Under the pieces are notes generated by a model. The model was not told the origin of the DNA, made no database searches, and saw only the letters and a list, made by a program, of their open reading frames with translations. From Miscanthus floridulus (Eukaryota; Streptophyta; Magnoliopsida; Poales; Poaceae), in contig NC_089591.1 in NCBI RefSeq assembly GCF_019320115.1, positions 23,042,502-23,106,501 of the forward strand: a stretch of 64,000 nt of DNA. Direction: 5' to 3'. The position numbers and the translations under genes were made by a program. Below are positions 35,091-45,204 of this stretch, piece after piece. Every line of letters begins with the position of its first letter. Within the stretch, counting starts at the first letter, position 1.

Positions 35091-36360
35091 ATGAGCAGCA
35101 CTGAACATTCCGACGAACAGTCCAGCGAGAGCACAACTTCAAGTGATGGCCCCAAGAAGAAACTCAAGGAAAAAATTGTCAAGTTGGCGGGTCTTGGAGC
35201 TGCACTTGCTACTGTGGCTTGTTCCAAGCAAGGTCCTGTGCCGAATCCTCAGTGCCCATTCGAAGACATGACCGGGCGACAATGGGTGGAAGCAAATTTG
35301 CAGAACGAACGTAAGTGCTTCGAGAACTTTCGGATGTATCCTCACTCTTTCATGAAGTTGCACAATGAGTTAGTGCAGTATCATCGGCTGGGTAGTTCAC
35401 AAGACATGGAGTCGTATGAGTCACTAGCTATGTTCCTGTGGGTGTGTGCGACAAAGCAGGCAACTAGACAGATAACCCAAAGATTTGGGAGGGGTTTGGG
35501 CATAGTTAGTCAGAAGATGGGTGAGGTTGCAGACACCATGTACTCCTTTGCCCAGACGGTTGTTGCGGTACAGGATTCAGAGTACAGAAAAATCCATCCT
35601 AGGTTCGATGAATTCAGACCCTACTTTGATGGATGCATAGGGGCTTTCGATTGAACACACATCAAAGTGCAAGTTAGTCGCAAGTCACGGTTGGACTTCA
35701 TGAATAGAAAAGGAGAAGTTACCATGAATGTGTTAGGGATAGTGGACATGGACGGTCTTTTCACATATGTTGGTGCGGGATCGGCGGGGTCTTCTCATGA
35801 CATGTCGGTTCTAACGTATTATATGGGGCGACCAGATTACCCGCATCCCCCAGCAGGTAATATTGCATTATCGTTGACTACGTTGTCAGTTTGTAAGAGT
35901 ACCTTTGTGAGTAATGGGTGAAATGACTTGATGAATTGCAGGAAGATACTACCTGGTGGACTCTGGATACGCCGTGCGCGTAGGATATTTGGGGCCATAT
36001 CGGAATACAAGGTACCATCTGGATGACTTCAGAGCCAGAGAGGCGAAAGGATATATGGAGAAATTCCACTACCAGCATTCAAGGCTTCGCAATGTTGTGG
36101 AACAGTCGTTTGGGAAGCTGAAAGCTCGGTGGCACATTCTGTCCGAAGTCCCAAATTATGTGAGACCTAAGCAAGTGAAGGTGGTAATTGCATGTTTTGC
36201 TCTACACAATTTTAAGGAGGGAGAAAACGAACGGAGGGCTGCGGCGAGGAATCTTCATAGGGCTGTAGATTACAACCTGTCAGCATGGGCGGCATCAGTT
36301 GAAAGTGAAGATATGTCACAAGTGCGAGATTGGATCGCTATGGGACTATGGGCTATGTAG
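35091..36360 (+). pseudogene. PIF/Harbinger transposase (DDE_Tnp4 type), one nonsense codon
   Basis: Two exons: 35091-35856 and 35942-36360, joined by a GT...AG intron of 85 bp in phase. The start at 35091 follows a splice acceptor. The product would be about 394 residues. The N-terminal Ser-rich tract and basic PKKKLKEKIVK (possible nuclear signal) precede a PIF-type helix-turn-helix region (FLWVCATKQATRQITQRFGR). Catalytic residues appear as Asp187 (CIGAFD), Asp262 (YYLVDSGYA) and Glu309 (RNVVEQSFGKLKARW). Codon 188 (35652-35654) is TGA where the family has Gly, followed by THIK, so one base change stops translation right after the first catalytic Asp. Otherwise the frame is clean, so the damage is young. 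Cut-and-paste transposition with TTA/TAA targets is known for the family. Confidence 0.85.
35857..35941 (+). other. Intron of the PIF/Harbinger transposase
   Basis: CAGCAG|GTAATATTG ... GAATTGCAG|GAAGATAC. Removing it restores an in-phase Gly-Arg-Tyr-Tyr just ahead of the second catalytic Asp. Confidence 0.75.
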
Positions 36361-36443
36361 TGCACAGGTATGTACACTAAGGCTGTTGTGTGCCTGCTGC
36401 AAATGTGTATCGAATTGCAAGTTGCAACATTAAAGGGGGCTAA

Positions 36444-36615
36444 TGCTTCCTTTGTTTGTTTAATTTGAATCCAGTTCTACTGGGAGGACAGGACCTCCAG
36501 TCTTGGAGCTTGCATTGGATCCAGTTCTACTGGGAGGACAGGACCTCCAGGAAGTAGTGCGATGGATCTACAGCTGCGCTGCAATTGGATGCTTCCTTTG
36601 TTTGTTTAATTTGAA
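36444..36615 (+). repeat. Interleaved local duplications 3' of the transposase
   Basis: A 32-bp segment beginning ATCCAGTTCTACTGGGAGGA occurs at 36469-36500 and 36519-36550. A 26-bp segment GCTTCCTTTGTTTGTTTAAT... occurs at 36444-36469 and again at 36590-36615. The order suggests a tandem duplication of roughly 50 bp plus a longer one of about 146 bp. Confidence 0.7.
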
Positions 36616-37298
36616 TTCGTGTCTGTTAATTTATTTGAACTGGTGTCTGTTCCTTTACTTTCATTGTTGTAATGTGGCCTGTATCCTGAACTATGTGTGC
36701 TGTGTTGTCATGAATTCAAATAAATTGTGTGCTGTCATGTAAATGTGTTCCTCAGATGTACAACTTCAGTTTTATGAGACCAGTTAAGTCATGTCCGGTA
36801 TGTAGACTCACTTTAAATTTTGCAGGTGGCCATGAGCTGGGGCAGTTAGAAGCGACAAGTGATGAGGGCCACCACCTGGGAGAAGTGAGCTGCACCAGCG
36901 TCCACCAGCATAGAGCGGGAGCCGCAGTACTGACGACGAGCAGCTAGCCGCAGCGGCAAGCCATGTGTTGTGCTCTAAGGTATGCACTATGTTATGTTGC
37001 TATTTCATCTGATGAACACTTGAGATTTCATCTGCTGACACCTTTGTATTGCAGAATGAGCTGCAATCAGGAATCCAACGAAGCATGTCATACTGAGAAA
37101 CAAAAGTTCAATACAAGGTATAACTGGTGCATAGATGTATATGGTTGTCTTACCAGGCATTACTACATGGTTGCTTTGGAATTTGGATAACCTTGTTTGT
37201 AGTTTGTTATTGTCTTCTACTAACGTCTCCCTATCCCTATGATGGTCTTTTATCGTGCCATGTAAACTGACTCCTTTTTTCATTCATATGTCCTTCGA
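36616..37298 (+). other. Region between transposase and second relic
   Basis: No supported gene. TTTTGCAG at 36816-36823 and TATTGCAGAATGAGC at 37049-37063 look like splice acceptors. The second mirrors the TTTGTAGAATGAGC context at the start of the transposase, so this may be a duplicated 5' exon region. Confidence 0.35.
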
Positions 37299-37563
37299 GT
37301 GACTGATCCAGCTGAGCGTGAACTTGTGCAGATTGTCAATAGCATGGACAGCAGTGATGACACAAGTCAAACATCGAGTGAATCAAGCTCCAGTTTTTGG
37401 GACTTGGTTACGTACGCAGTTGCCATTGGTGGATATGCAGCTGCCATGTCAAGTGCAGGTCCAGTGCTGAACCCTTCGTTCCCTGTGGAAGAATCTGAAC
37501 GGCCGACAATGGGTTGAGAAGAACTTGCTAGATGCAAGCAGAAGCTTTGACAACTTTAGTGTT
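37299..37563 (+). pseudogene. Second PIF-type transposase N-terminal relic
   Basis: The frame 37299-37517 contains MDSSDDTSQTSSESSSSFWD and GPVLNPSFPVEE, parallel to SEQSSESTTSSD and GPVPNPQCPFED in the transposase upstream. After a one-base frame change at about 37497 the other frame reads GRQWVEKNLLDASRSFDNF, parallel to GRQWVEANLQNERKCFENF. Homology stops there, so only the first 80-90 residues remain. It is diverged, not a recent tandem copy of the neighbour. Confidence 0.6.
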
Positions 37564-37684
37564 AATGTGAAATCACCCATAGAGCATTGTGCTGTGTATA
37601 TATTGCCTCACTGTCCTCTTCACTGAAATACTCGCCATCAGATTCTCATTTTTAGTTGACCTATCTGTGTACTCTTTTGTGCAG

Positions 37685-38118
37685 ACCTGTTCTCAATGTT
37701 TGAAGATGATAAAGAGAAATTGCTTGTGCAGTATGAACTGCAGAGTAAGTAGTAGACAGCTAGTTCCTTAAGTTGTGTTTATGAGTTTGCTGCTCTGACA
37801 TGCCTTTTAACAGGGAAGAAGGAGAAGGCTACTCTATCTGAACTTGAGAAAACATTTTCGGAGAAGATAGCAAATGCAGAAGAATCTCTGAAGAAGATGA
37901 AGCAGGTAAATGTTGCAGCATGCTTGATTTTCCGATTACTGATCTCACCACCATGCATCGTTACCGTGACAACTTCTAATGGTTCACGAAACATAATCAG
38001 TTCTCTAATTCTGCATTCATGCTTGACAGGACGAAAATCAATTCACATCCTTCGCAAGTCCATCGGCTCATTTCTGAGCGGCGACCCTGATGATCAGTCT
38101 GGTCAAGATGATGACTGA
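37685..38118 (+). pseudogene. C-terminal exons of a coiled-coil gene
   Basis: Three exon-like blocks have good splice sites. Block 1, about 37685-37744, follows TTTTGTGCAG and encodes DLFSMFEDDKEKLLVQYELQ. Block 2, about 37816-37906, lies between TTTTAACAG and GTAAATG and encodes KATLSELEKTFSEKIANAEE, ending KKMKQ. Block 3 starts after CTTGACAG at 38031; in phase it gives DENQFTSFASPSAHF and a stop, while another frame runs to DDQSGQDDD and a stop at 38116-38118. The acidic coiled-coil end vaguely recalls plant meiotic axis proteins (ASY3/PAIR3), but that is weak and I do not name it. No upstream exons are visible, so this is a captured or truncated gene 3' end. Confidence 0.45.
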
Positions 38119-38812
38119 ATAAGCTGCTCTCACCAAATGGTTTCTACTTTTAGATCTATGTGGATAATATGTTATTGGAGAATATATATCATCAGTGCAT
38201 AGGGGAGTCAAGGATATATATAGGGAGTTGATAGTTTGTGACTGCACAACTCGTGTGCTTAGTTTTCATCGGCTCGAGCTGTGATGTTATGGAGAACGAT
38301 TTCACGTTATTTACTTGGTGGATTTTAGTAGGCTTGTGCTATCTGTTAGATGTACTGAACTGTAGAATATTATAATTGTTCCACGTAATGGCTACTATAG
38401 ATTTAGAGGACTGTAGACATTTGGAAATATTTGGTGATGACTAATTAGCCATCGTAATGGGGCACACAAGTTGTGGTGCCGTTTGTTGATTCCCGCCGGA
38501 ATTTGAATTGAATTGGTTGCTGTCAGAAATTTGAATTGGATGAACTGCTTCGGCTGCTGCTGGCTGATGGGCTGCTTGCTCGGCTGAAGCTTGCTGCCTG
38601 GCCGCTTCAGCAGTAGGCCCAAATCAGCCAAAAGAAGTGCAGCCGAACACGTTGTATAACTTTTTTTTGACAGAGCGACTAATATATTTTGCATTGACAG
38701 GGTGTCTTTTTTTCCCTCTTTCAGCGCATATATTTTTATTCCTCTTTTTTCCCTCACTTTCTCCATACCATCCGATGAGACGGTGACAGATGAGTTGCTT
38801 TGCAGGAGAGCG
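38119..38812. other. 3' flank of the coiled-coil exons and flank of the SDR gene
   Basis: No ORF supported. 38535-38655 is rich in GCTGCT/CAGC words and ends CAGCCGAACACG, which looks like a terminal inverted repeat of a TIR element, but no matching left end was found. 38660-38810 is T-rich. Confidence 0.3.
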
Positions 38813-38814
38813 AC

Positions 38815-40538
38815 ATGTTGGGCCTGCTTCAGCGGCGGAGGAGCCCCTCGGGGTTCTCGCCGTCGTCGACGGCAGAGGAGGTCACCACCGGCATCTGTGG
38901 CTCCGGCCTCGTCGCTATCGTCACCGGTCACTTACTGCTGCCTTCCTCTTCCCTCTTGTAGCCGTCCTTGCTATTTGATTGGGTTTTGTCAGTCCTGATT
39001 TGTCACTCCCCTGATTCTTGATTTTTAGTCTATTATTGACTAGTATTAGAGCATCAGTGGATTTAGATTTGCCCTCAGTTCAACTGCTGCATATATTTTT
39101 CTAGGATTTAACATTAACAGTGCTCCAGCTCTTGCTCTGCTACTCAAATTGTGCTGCTTTCTTGAATTCTGGTGGCGACCATCTTGACGGAAAAGCTTCC
39201 TAGATACAGGTGCGTCTAGTGGGATTGGAGCTGAAACATGCCCGGGTTCTTGCGTTGCGGGGCGTGCACGTCATAATGGGGGTGAGGAATCCGTCTGCTG
39301 CTGAGCGTGTGAGGGAAGATATTCTGAGACAAGTTCCTACCGCGAAGATTGAGATCCTTGAGGTTGACCTTAGCTCGATGTCATCTGTGAGAAGATTTGT
39401 TAACGTGTTTAATGCGCTGGACCTCCCGCTGAACATTCTTATGTAAGTATAAGTGCATAACTAATCTTCAGAAATGACCACTGGCCGTGGCCGTGGCTAC
39501 ACTGTATTGATATGGCCAGTTGGTCACTACATTATGGCAAACTTAACGGTTGCTATGGCACGTCTCAACCACAATCACATGCTGCACACAAAGGGCCAAA
39601 TTGTAGGGAGGTTTGTTCTTTGGGGCAAGTGCGTCATAAAAATTGTTGTATGATGCATCCTCATTAGAGGATGTCTAGAGCTAAAGTCTCTATTATATGT
39701 TTACAAACAACTCTTTCTGATACACTTATTTGTACTATAAAAGGTTCATGATTTGGTCGCACTTTGTTTGAAGTAATAATGCAGGGATCGCATTTGTTCC
39801 TTTCAAGCTTTCGGAGGATGGCATTGAGCTGCATTTTGCAACAAATCTCCTTGGTATGGCTATCTTGTGGTGCTGATGTCTTAGATTGTCTTTTGTCTAT
39901 GTCACAAAGTAAATTTTTGTAGTCCATGCTGTTATCTCAACGTGAAAAGCTAATTTCTTCAGTTTGAGTGATGTAAAGGCATACACTAATTATCTGCGAC
40001 ATTATTAGAAAACACAATGACATCCTCACTTACTTGGTTGGATTTGTTCAGCTGCTGCTTGTACTACCTAATGCCCATGATTCTTCAAAAAAAAAGGCCT
40101 CATAAAGTAAATCTAACCTGTTATACGGGACATTTTTTATTGACTGATCTCTTACTCGAGAAGATAAAAGTTACGGCTAAAGAGAGCAGCATAGAAGGAA
40201 GGGTTGTGATAGTTGCTTCAGACAGCTACAAACACCCATATCGAGAGGGATTTCGTTTTGATAAGATCAATGATGAGTCTGAGTATTGTTTTCTCACTCA
40301 AAATACAGATTCTTCATTCTTTTTGCATGTTCATTACTTTGAACACGTTTTATGATTCATACGGATTTGAATTTATTTCAATCTTCAGTTCATCAAGAAA
40401 ATGAATAAATGTTGGTTTTCATTAATCACAGTGAGTTGCTACTTTGTCTTTGTTGACAGCTATAACAGCATATTAGCTTACGGCCAGTCCAAGCTTGCCA
40501 ACATACTGCATTCTAGTGAATTGTCTAGCCGCCTGAAG
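38815..40538 (+). pseudogene. Short-chain dehydrogenase/reductase (TIC32-like), 3'-truncated
   Basis: Exons: 38815-38926 (MLGLLQRRRSPSGFSPSST...AIVTG), 39210-39440, 39774-39853, 40129-40282, 40460-40538. Joined, they give the Rossmann cofactor loop TGASSGIG, the NNAG-type motif (LINNAG), and the catalytic YGQSK (Tyr-x-x-x-Lys). This matches plant SDRs annotated as TIC32, chloroplastic or retinol-dehydrogenase-like, which are NADP(H) oxidoreductases of about 320 residues. Here about 210 residues remain. Defects: one extra base at about 39236-39239 shifts the frame just after the cofactor loop; the acceptor before exon 4 is GG (40127-40128) instead of AG; the exons after 40538 are missing. Exon structure is kept, so it is a duplicated or captured genomic copy rather than a processed one. 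Confidence 0.8.
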
Positions 40539-40544
40539 GTACCC

Positions 40545-40577
40545 ATTCTTTCTTTTCTTTTCTTTTCTTTTCTTTCA
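40545..40577 (+). repeat. (CTTTT)n microsatellite
   Basis: Four to five units of TTTTC directly after the last SDR exon's splice donor. Confidence 0.8.
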
Positions 40578-41069
40578 AATGATTAAGGTGGACATGCTTT
40601 CTGTTGGTCGTCTTCATTTTATGCACTTGCTTTATTGGAAACGGAAGGTGGAGGAAGTAGTTGGCGGAGGCAGATGAGGTGGCGGATGGCTGATGGCATA
40701 AGGATTGTGTGTCCTGTGATTAAGAAGTAAAATGAAGTCTAGGAGGGAGGGAGATAAGCTCCATTTTAGGATTTATGCGGCACAGTGAACTTGTAGGGTC
40801 CTGGGTTTTTCTTTTTGCTTCTTACTTAAATGATAAATTGAGACCACAATCTCATATGTATAGTCAGGCTCCTCGTTGTGAAGCTTCTATACTCTTCCCT
40901 AACTCTATCGATGGATTTCCATATATATAGATGTCATGCCACAACAAGCGGAAGCCGGCAACAGGCTATATGGCAAGTTAGATTAATAAGGATAGATATC
41001 GGCTTAATCGGTTGGTTTGGTAAGATTGGAAGAAATTTAGGAGACCTTGTTGGCCACCGACATATGTAA
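40578..41069. other. Non-coding DNA beyond the SDR fragment
   Basis: Nothing coding recognised. The expected final SDR exons are not present on either strand here. Confidence 0.4.
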
Positions 41070-41886
41070 GCGTGTGTTTGGATTGAGGATTCAACTGGGT
41101 TGGGATGGGTTGGACCCAGATTTAGTAGTGTTTGGTTTGGGGTTCGAGTGGGTTGGGTTGGCTCCCAGAGGGAATATGCCTGCTAGATGCAGGTTGAGCC
41201 GATTCCACCGAATCGAGCGGACCAGGGGCGGACCCTAGATGAAGTGGAACGGTGCGTACAGCGGGCGAGGGGCGAGGCGAGCCACGCGAGGTGGGGTTGG
41301 GTGGTGGCGCAGTGGTGGGAGATGGGGCTGGGTGCGGGTCGGTGAGCCGCGCTGGGCGCGGAGACAAGGGCTGGGCGAGCGGTGCTGGATGCCCAGCGAC
41401 CGGCATGGAGGCGGGGCGGGGTGCGGGGCCGGCAAGCCGCGCTGGGCGCGGAGGCGGGGTTGGGTGTAGTGCCTGGCGAGCCGCCCTGGAGGAGATCCAG
41501 AAGGCCGCGCCGAAGGAGAACCAGCAGGCCATGAGGAGCAGCAATCCGCTGGCGAGCTGCGGTCACAAGGTGGAGTAGGCCGTCGCCGGGGAAGCACGTC
41601 GAGCCAGAGGAGCAGGCCATGGCTGAGTGAAGGAGGAGCGGCGGCGGCGAAGGACGACCCTGGCAAAGAAGAGAACAAAGGAAGAAGGAAGAAGAGAACA
41701 AAGGAGAAGATGACATATGGACCCCACACGTCAGCTATCTCATCCCACATCTACTAACCTTCAAACCAAACAGAGAACCAGAATGGACCCATTCCTATCA
41801 ATAAAACACGAGATGGGTCGAACCCATCCCAAAAAAACTAGGCCAGGTCCAACCCATCCCACATGGCCCTAGATCCAAACGCACGC
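41070..41886. mobile_element. Non-autonomous TIR element, PIF/Harbinger-like (817 bp)
   Basis: Ends are GCGTGTGTTTGGAT and ATCCAAACGCACGC, flanked on both sides by TAA (41067-41069 and 41887-41889). A TAA/TTA target fits PIF/Harbinger. Subterminal GGGTTGGGATGGGTTGGACC on the left pairs with GGTCCAACCCATCCC on the right, extending the inverted repeat. The core 41230-41640 is very GC-rich with internal repeats (CCGCGCTGGGCGCGGAG at about 41348 and 41435). No transposase. Open frames in the core on both strands are Pro/Ala/Arg-rich and look compositional. Confidence 0.75.
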
Positions 41887-41889
41887 TAA

Positions 41890-42110
41890 GTCCCTTGGGG
41901 ACGTAACATCAAGCAATAAAATAATCCTTCTTCCTATCTCTCTTTCTCTACCCCTAACCCTCCACCATAGATCGATGGCAGCCAGGCACAGAGCCTCGGC
42001 AATGGACCGGTCACTCCTACCATCTTGGCTGGTTTGGTCCTACGCCTATGCTTCCCCTACCTAGCCGTAAGATATTGGTATAAGTATCAGGCATTCCTAC
42101 ACCTGCCGCC
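41890..42110 (+). other. Upstream part of a Ty3 element
   Basis: No ORF supported. TATTGGTATAAGTATCAGGC at 42073-42092 could be a primer-binding site (TGGTATCAG-like) with a 4-bp insertion, just before the gag ATG at 42111. The LTR itself is not visible. Confidence 0.3.
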
Positions 42111-42488
42111 ATGCTGCCCAAACCGGATGACGGCAAGACGACGAAAGCCGCTGACCTCCACGTGGTGATTGCCACCCTGGTGTCCAAACTCGGGTCCATG
42201 GAGATGGCCATCCGGGACATCAGCTAGCTGCAACAAGCAACATGCGTCCCTCCAACGATCGGAATCTAAGGCCCCCCAACACCGTGACGGCTACCGCTCC
42301 CTGGCCCAGGGACAACATGGCGACCAACCCTCAATGTTCTAGAAGATGGAGTTCCTACAGTTCGACGGGAGTGTGACCCGTTGTCATTCATCAATTCCTC
42401 CAAATTATACTTCTCTAGCAGCGCATCATCGAGGGGGTCTATATGGCCTCCTACAATTTGGAGGGCTCAGCTCAGATTTGGTACACCA
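42111..42488 (+). pseudogene. Ty3 gag remnant, first half
   Basis: It starts MLPKPDDGKTTKAADLHVVI at 42111, then stops. From 42345 the Retrotrans_gag domain begins: KMEFLQFDG, SFINSSKLYFS (frame-shifted), RIIEGVYMASYNLEGSAQIW, YT. The domain breaks off at the copia insertion (42491) and resumes at 45370. Confidence 0.75.
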
Positions 42489-42490
42489 TG

Positions 42491-42650
42491 TGAGTGGAAG
42501 TCTCCCCACTATTCCATTCATTGATCAAGAGTTTATAAAGGAGTTACATGACTCTTCCACTACTAAGACTCTTCATTCTAGACTCTTCTACTACTAAGAC
42601 TCTTCATTCTAGACAACACAAATTCTCTAGGCTATTCATATTCTAATACC
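42491..42650 (-). repeat. 3' LTR of the copia element
   Basis: About 90-95% like 45205-45360 by eye. It contains a 31-bp tandem duplication (42551-42581, 42582-42612). A TATA-like TTTATAAACTC is on the minus strand near 42540. Confidence 0.85.
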
Positions 42651-42799
42651 CTCCTGCAGTCTCAACTGGGAGATGATCGAACATTGAGATTGGATCGAAA
42701 AGTTGAGGAAGACAGCAGTTGGTAATCCCTTAGTAAATATGTCAGGCAAACTGAAGGGATGTAGGAACATGTAGAAACCGCACAGCGCCTATCGATTTC

Positions 42800-44401
42800 C
42801 ACGTGTTTGGTCCTTTGGTGATGAACTGGGTTTGTTGACAAATACACGGCACTGATGTTGTCACAATAGACAAGAGTAGCACGTGGTAAAGGACGATGAA
42901 GCTCGCCCTAAGAGTTGGCGAATCCAACAAGCCTCAGCCACTGGCATTGCAGCACTGGACCGTGAGACAGTGTGTTGGTGCTTGGATGACCGTGATATAA
43001 GATAATCGCCAAGAAACACACAATACCCATAAGTAGAGCGTCGGGTATCTGGGCAGCCTGCCCAATCGGCATCCGAGTAGATGATCAAATCATGTGACCA
43101 GGTTGTGAGAGAGAGTAAGACCGTACTCCATGGTGCCTTTGATATATCGCACAATGTGTTTGATGAGAGCAAAATGGGACTCACGGGGGTCATGCATATA
43201 CAAGCAAACTTGTTGGACGACATGAGCAATGTGCGGCCGCGTGAGCATCAGGTATTGTAACGTCCCAGCAAGACTGCGATGTAGAGTAGGATCAGCAATC
43301 GGTGGTCCATCTTGGGCGGACAACTTGGAATGAACCTCAATTGGAGTTTGGCAAGGATTGCATGATGATATATTTGCCTTGTCCAAAATTTCAGCAGCAT
43401 ATTTAGCTTGAGGAAGGAATAGACTTGAGGATGACCACTTGGCAGAAACACCCCAAGAAGTAATGAAGATTACCAAGATCAGTCATGGCAAATACTTGCT
43501 GCATGGAGCCAATAATATGTTGAAGAAGATGGTGGGATGATGCCATCAATATGATGTCATCCACATATTACAGAAGATATGCGACATCCATCCCATGAGT
43601 GTAGATGACAAGCGAGTTGTCATGTTTAGAAGCCCAAAAACCAATTGAGGTGATGAACGCCTTGAAGCGGTTGTACCAAGCTCGTGGGGCTTGTTTGAGG
43701 CTATAGAGAGCTTTGTTGAGCTTACACACATAATTGGGACGAGTCGGATCAACAAACCCAGGAGGTTGTTGGCAATAAACAACTTCATTAAGTGTGCCAT
43801 GCAGGACTACATTTTTGCCATCCAATTGATGAATAGGCCAATCACCGAAGACAGCAAGCGACAATACTATGCGGATGGTAGTGGGCTTAACCATGGGACT
43901 GAATGTCTCATCATAATCAAGACCATGCTATTGAGAAAATCCTCGCACAACCCAAGGAGCCAGAGAGCCATCAGCATTGTGCTTGTCACGGTACAACCAT
44001 TTTTCTAAAACAATATTAGCATGTGGTGGCGGTGGCACAAGGTCCCATGTTTGATTAGCAATGAGGGCACCATATTTCTCCTCCATGGCACGCTTCTAAT
44101 TCTGATCAGAAAGAGCACCACGATATGTTTTTGGAAGCAAGCTGACATCTGTGGAAGCCGTGGACAAATTGCAGTATGCCTTCCCGTCATGTTGTTGCGG
44201 TAGGCTGATGCTAGACTTGCCCCTGGTTTGCATGGCATGTTGGTTGATGGTGGGAGGTACAGGCACAATAGGCGCTTTGGATGAGCGCATAGCAGTTGGG
44301 ATGATAGCTGTGGTGGAGCTGGAGGGCGTAGGTGATAGTGCTAGAGGAGCAGCGGGTGGTGCCTCGGAGACCAGCGGTGTTGCGATGACCGGCAATGTCA
44401 C
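42800..44401 (-). pseudogene. copia pol remnant: linker, reverse transcriptase and RNase H
   Basis: The linker before RT (44401-44096) has HAMQTRGKS and PKTYRGALSD, the standard stretch between integrase and RT in Ty1/copia. RT: 43894-43568 has PPGFVDPTRPNYVCKLNKAL and YSLKQAPRAWY, then a TAA just before the YVDDIIL catalytic box (about 43570). 43476-43090 continues with KYAAEILDKANISSC and [20 protein letters not shown]. RNase H at 43150-42870 has [19 protein letters not shown]. Several frameshifts; non-functional. Confidence 0.85.
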
Positions 44402-44714
44402 AGGTGGTTGCTGCCCACTGAGTCTATACCTATGTAACCAGGTGGCCGATAGTGGGGCAGTCCTCTAGAAGGATCCCCGGACTGATGTCTCGGGCTAGCT
44501 ACAGAGGCGTTTGGGGCCAACTCTTGGATAGGGTGCCATGCCTGGACCTGGCTAGTTGTTGATGACCAACTGCTGGGGCGTGCACCACACTCGCCTCGAC
44601 CGAAGCCGCTGTGCTGCCACTCATGGCTGAAGACGCAGCCCGACCAGTGTCCAGCGTGACCACTGAAGGACCAGCGAGCCTAGAGATAGCTACGAGGAGG
44701 ACACCAGGTATCAC
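44402..44714 (-). other. GC-rich junction of the copia internal deletion
   Basis: Ala/Ser/Val-rich frames only. This is where gag is joined to the pre-RT linker; protease and integrase are missing. Confidence 0.5.
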
Positions 44715-45125
44715 CTAAAACTTGGCCGCGCGTGAGGCCTTGTTGTCAAGGAAGAGGTTGGCCACCTTGGTCCAGATGGTGGGGGCCAAGGCATTGGTCT
44801 CCATGATCAGCTGCATCACGCGAGGTGATGACGAAGAGTAGATCAAGGAGTGGATGGAGCTATCATCCGCCAACCAGGAGGCATCGGAATTTTCAGGCTC
44901 GGGGGTGCCATCTATGTGGGATGAGGCACCAAACTTGTCAACAAGAGTTTGGAAGTGTTCATGCCAAGTGGAGTAGTTGGGTGGATCAAGTTTGAGGGCA
45001 AAAGGGATATGATTTTTGACATTTATTGTGGCAAGCGCAGAAGCGAGGCTGGGGGTAGGAGATGGAGGAAGAGCAGCAACAATAGCTGCAGCCAGAGCAG
45101 TAGCAGCCTGAGTATCATCATCCAT
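44715..45125 (-). pseudogene. copia gag (5' part)
   Basis: From MDDDTQAATALAAAIVAAL at 45125 the frame is open for 137 codons: NHIPFALKLDPPNYSTWHEH is the copia gag signature, followed by SPRVMQLIMETNALAPTIWT and DNKASRAAKF. The frame stops at 44715; the rest of gag including its zinc knuckle is gone. Probably the least decayed part of this element. Confidence 0.8.
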
Positions 45126-45190
45126 GGGCACGACAATGGAGAGGAGAGGGTGACGAGTGGAGAGGAAGGGTTGGGGAGAGGAACGATTCC

Positions 45191-45203
45191 TAGCTGATAC
45201 CAT
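45191..45203 (-). promoter_or_regulatory. Primer-binding site of the copia element
   Basis: Minus strand TGGTATCAGCTAG just inside the 5' LTR end (GTCA), close to the initiator-Met tRNA complement. Confidence 0.7.
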
Positions 45204-45204
45204 A

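Noticed and set aside
37685..38118. Naming the coiled-coil exons as the meiotic axis gene ASY3/PAIR3
   Set aside because: Only a loose impression from an acidic coiled-coil end; no diagnostic motif is visible, so left unnamed.
38535..38655. CAGC-rich stretch ending CAGCCGAACACG as a complete TIR transposon end
   Set aside because: No matching inverted partner or target duplication could be found upstream.
41122..41750. Pro/Ala/Arg-rich frames (up to 177 codons) in the 817-bp TIR element
   Set aside because: Three overlapping frames on the same strand and two on the other, all driven by GC-rich repeats; no coding signature.
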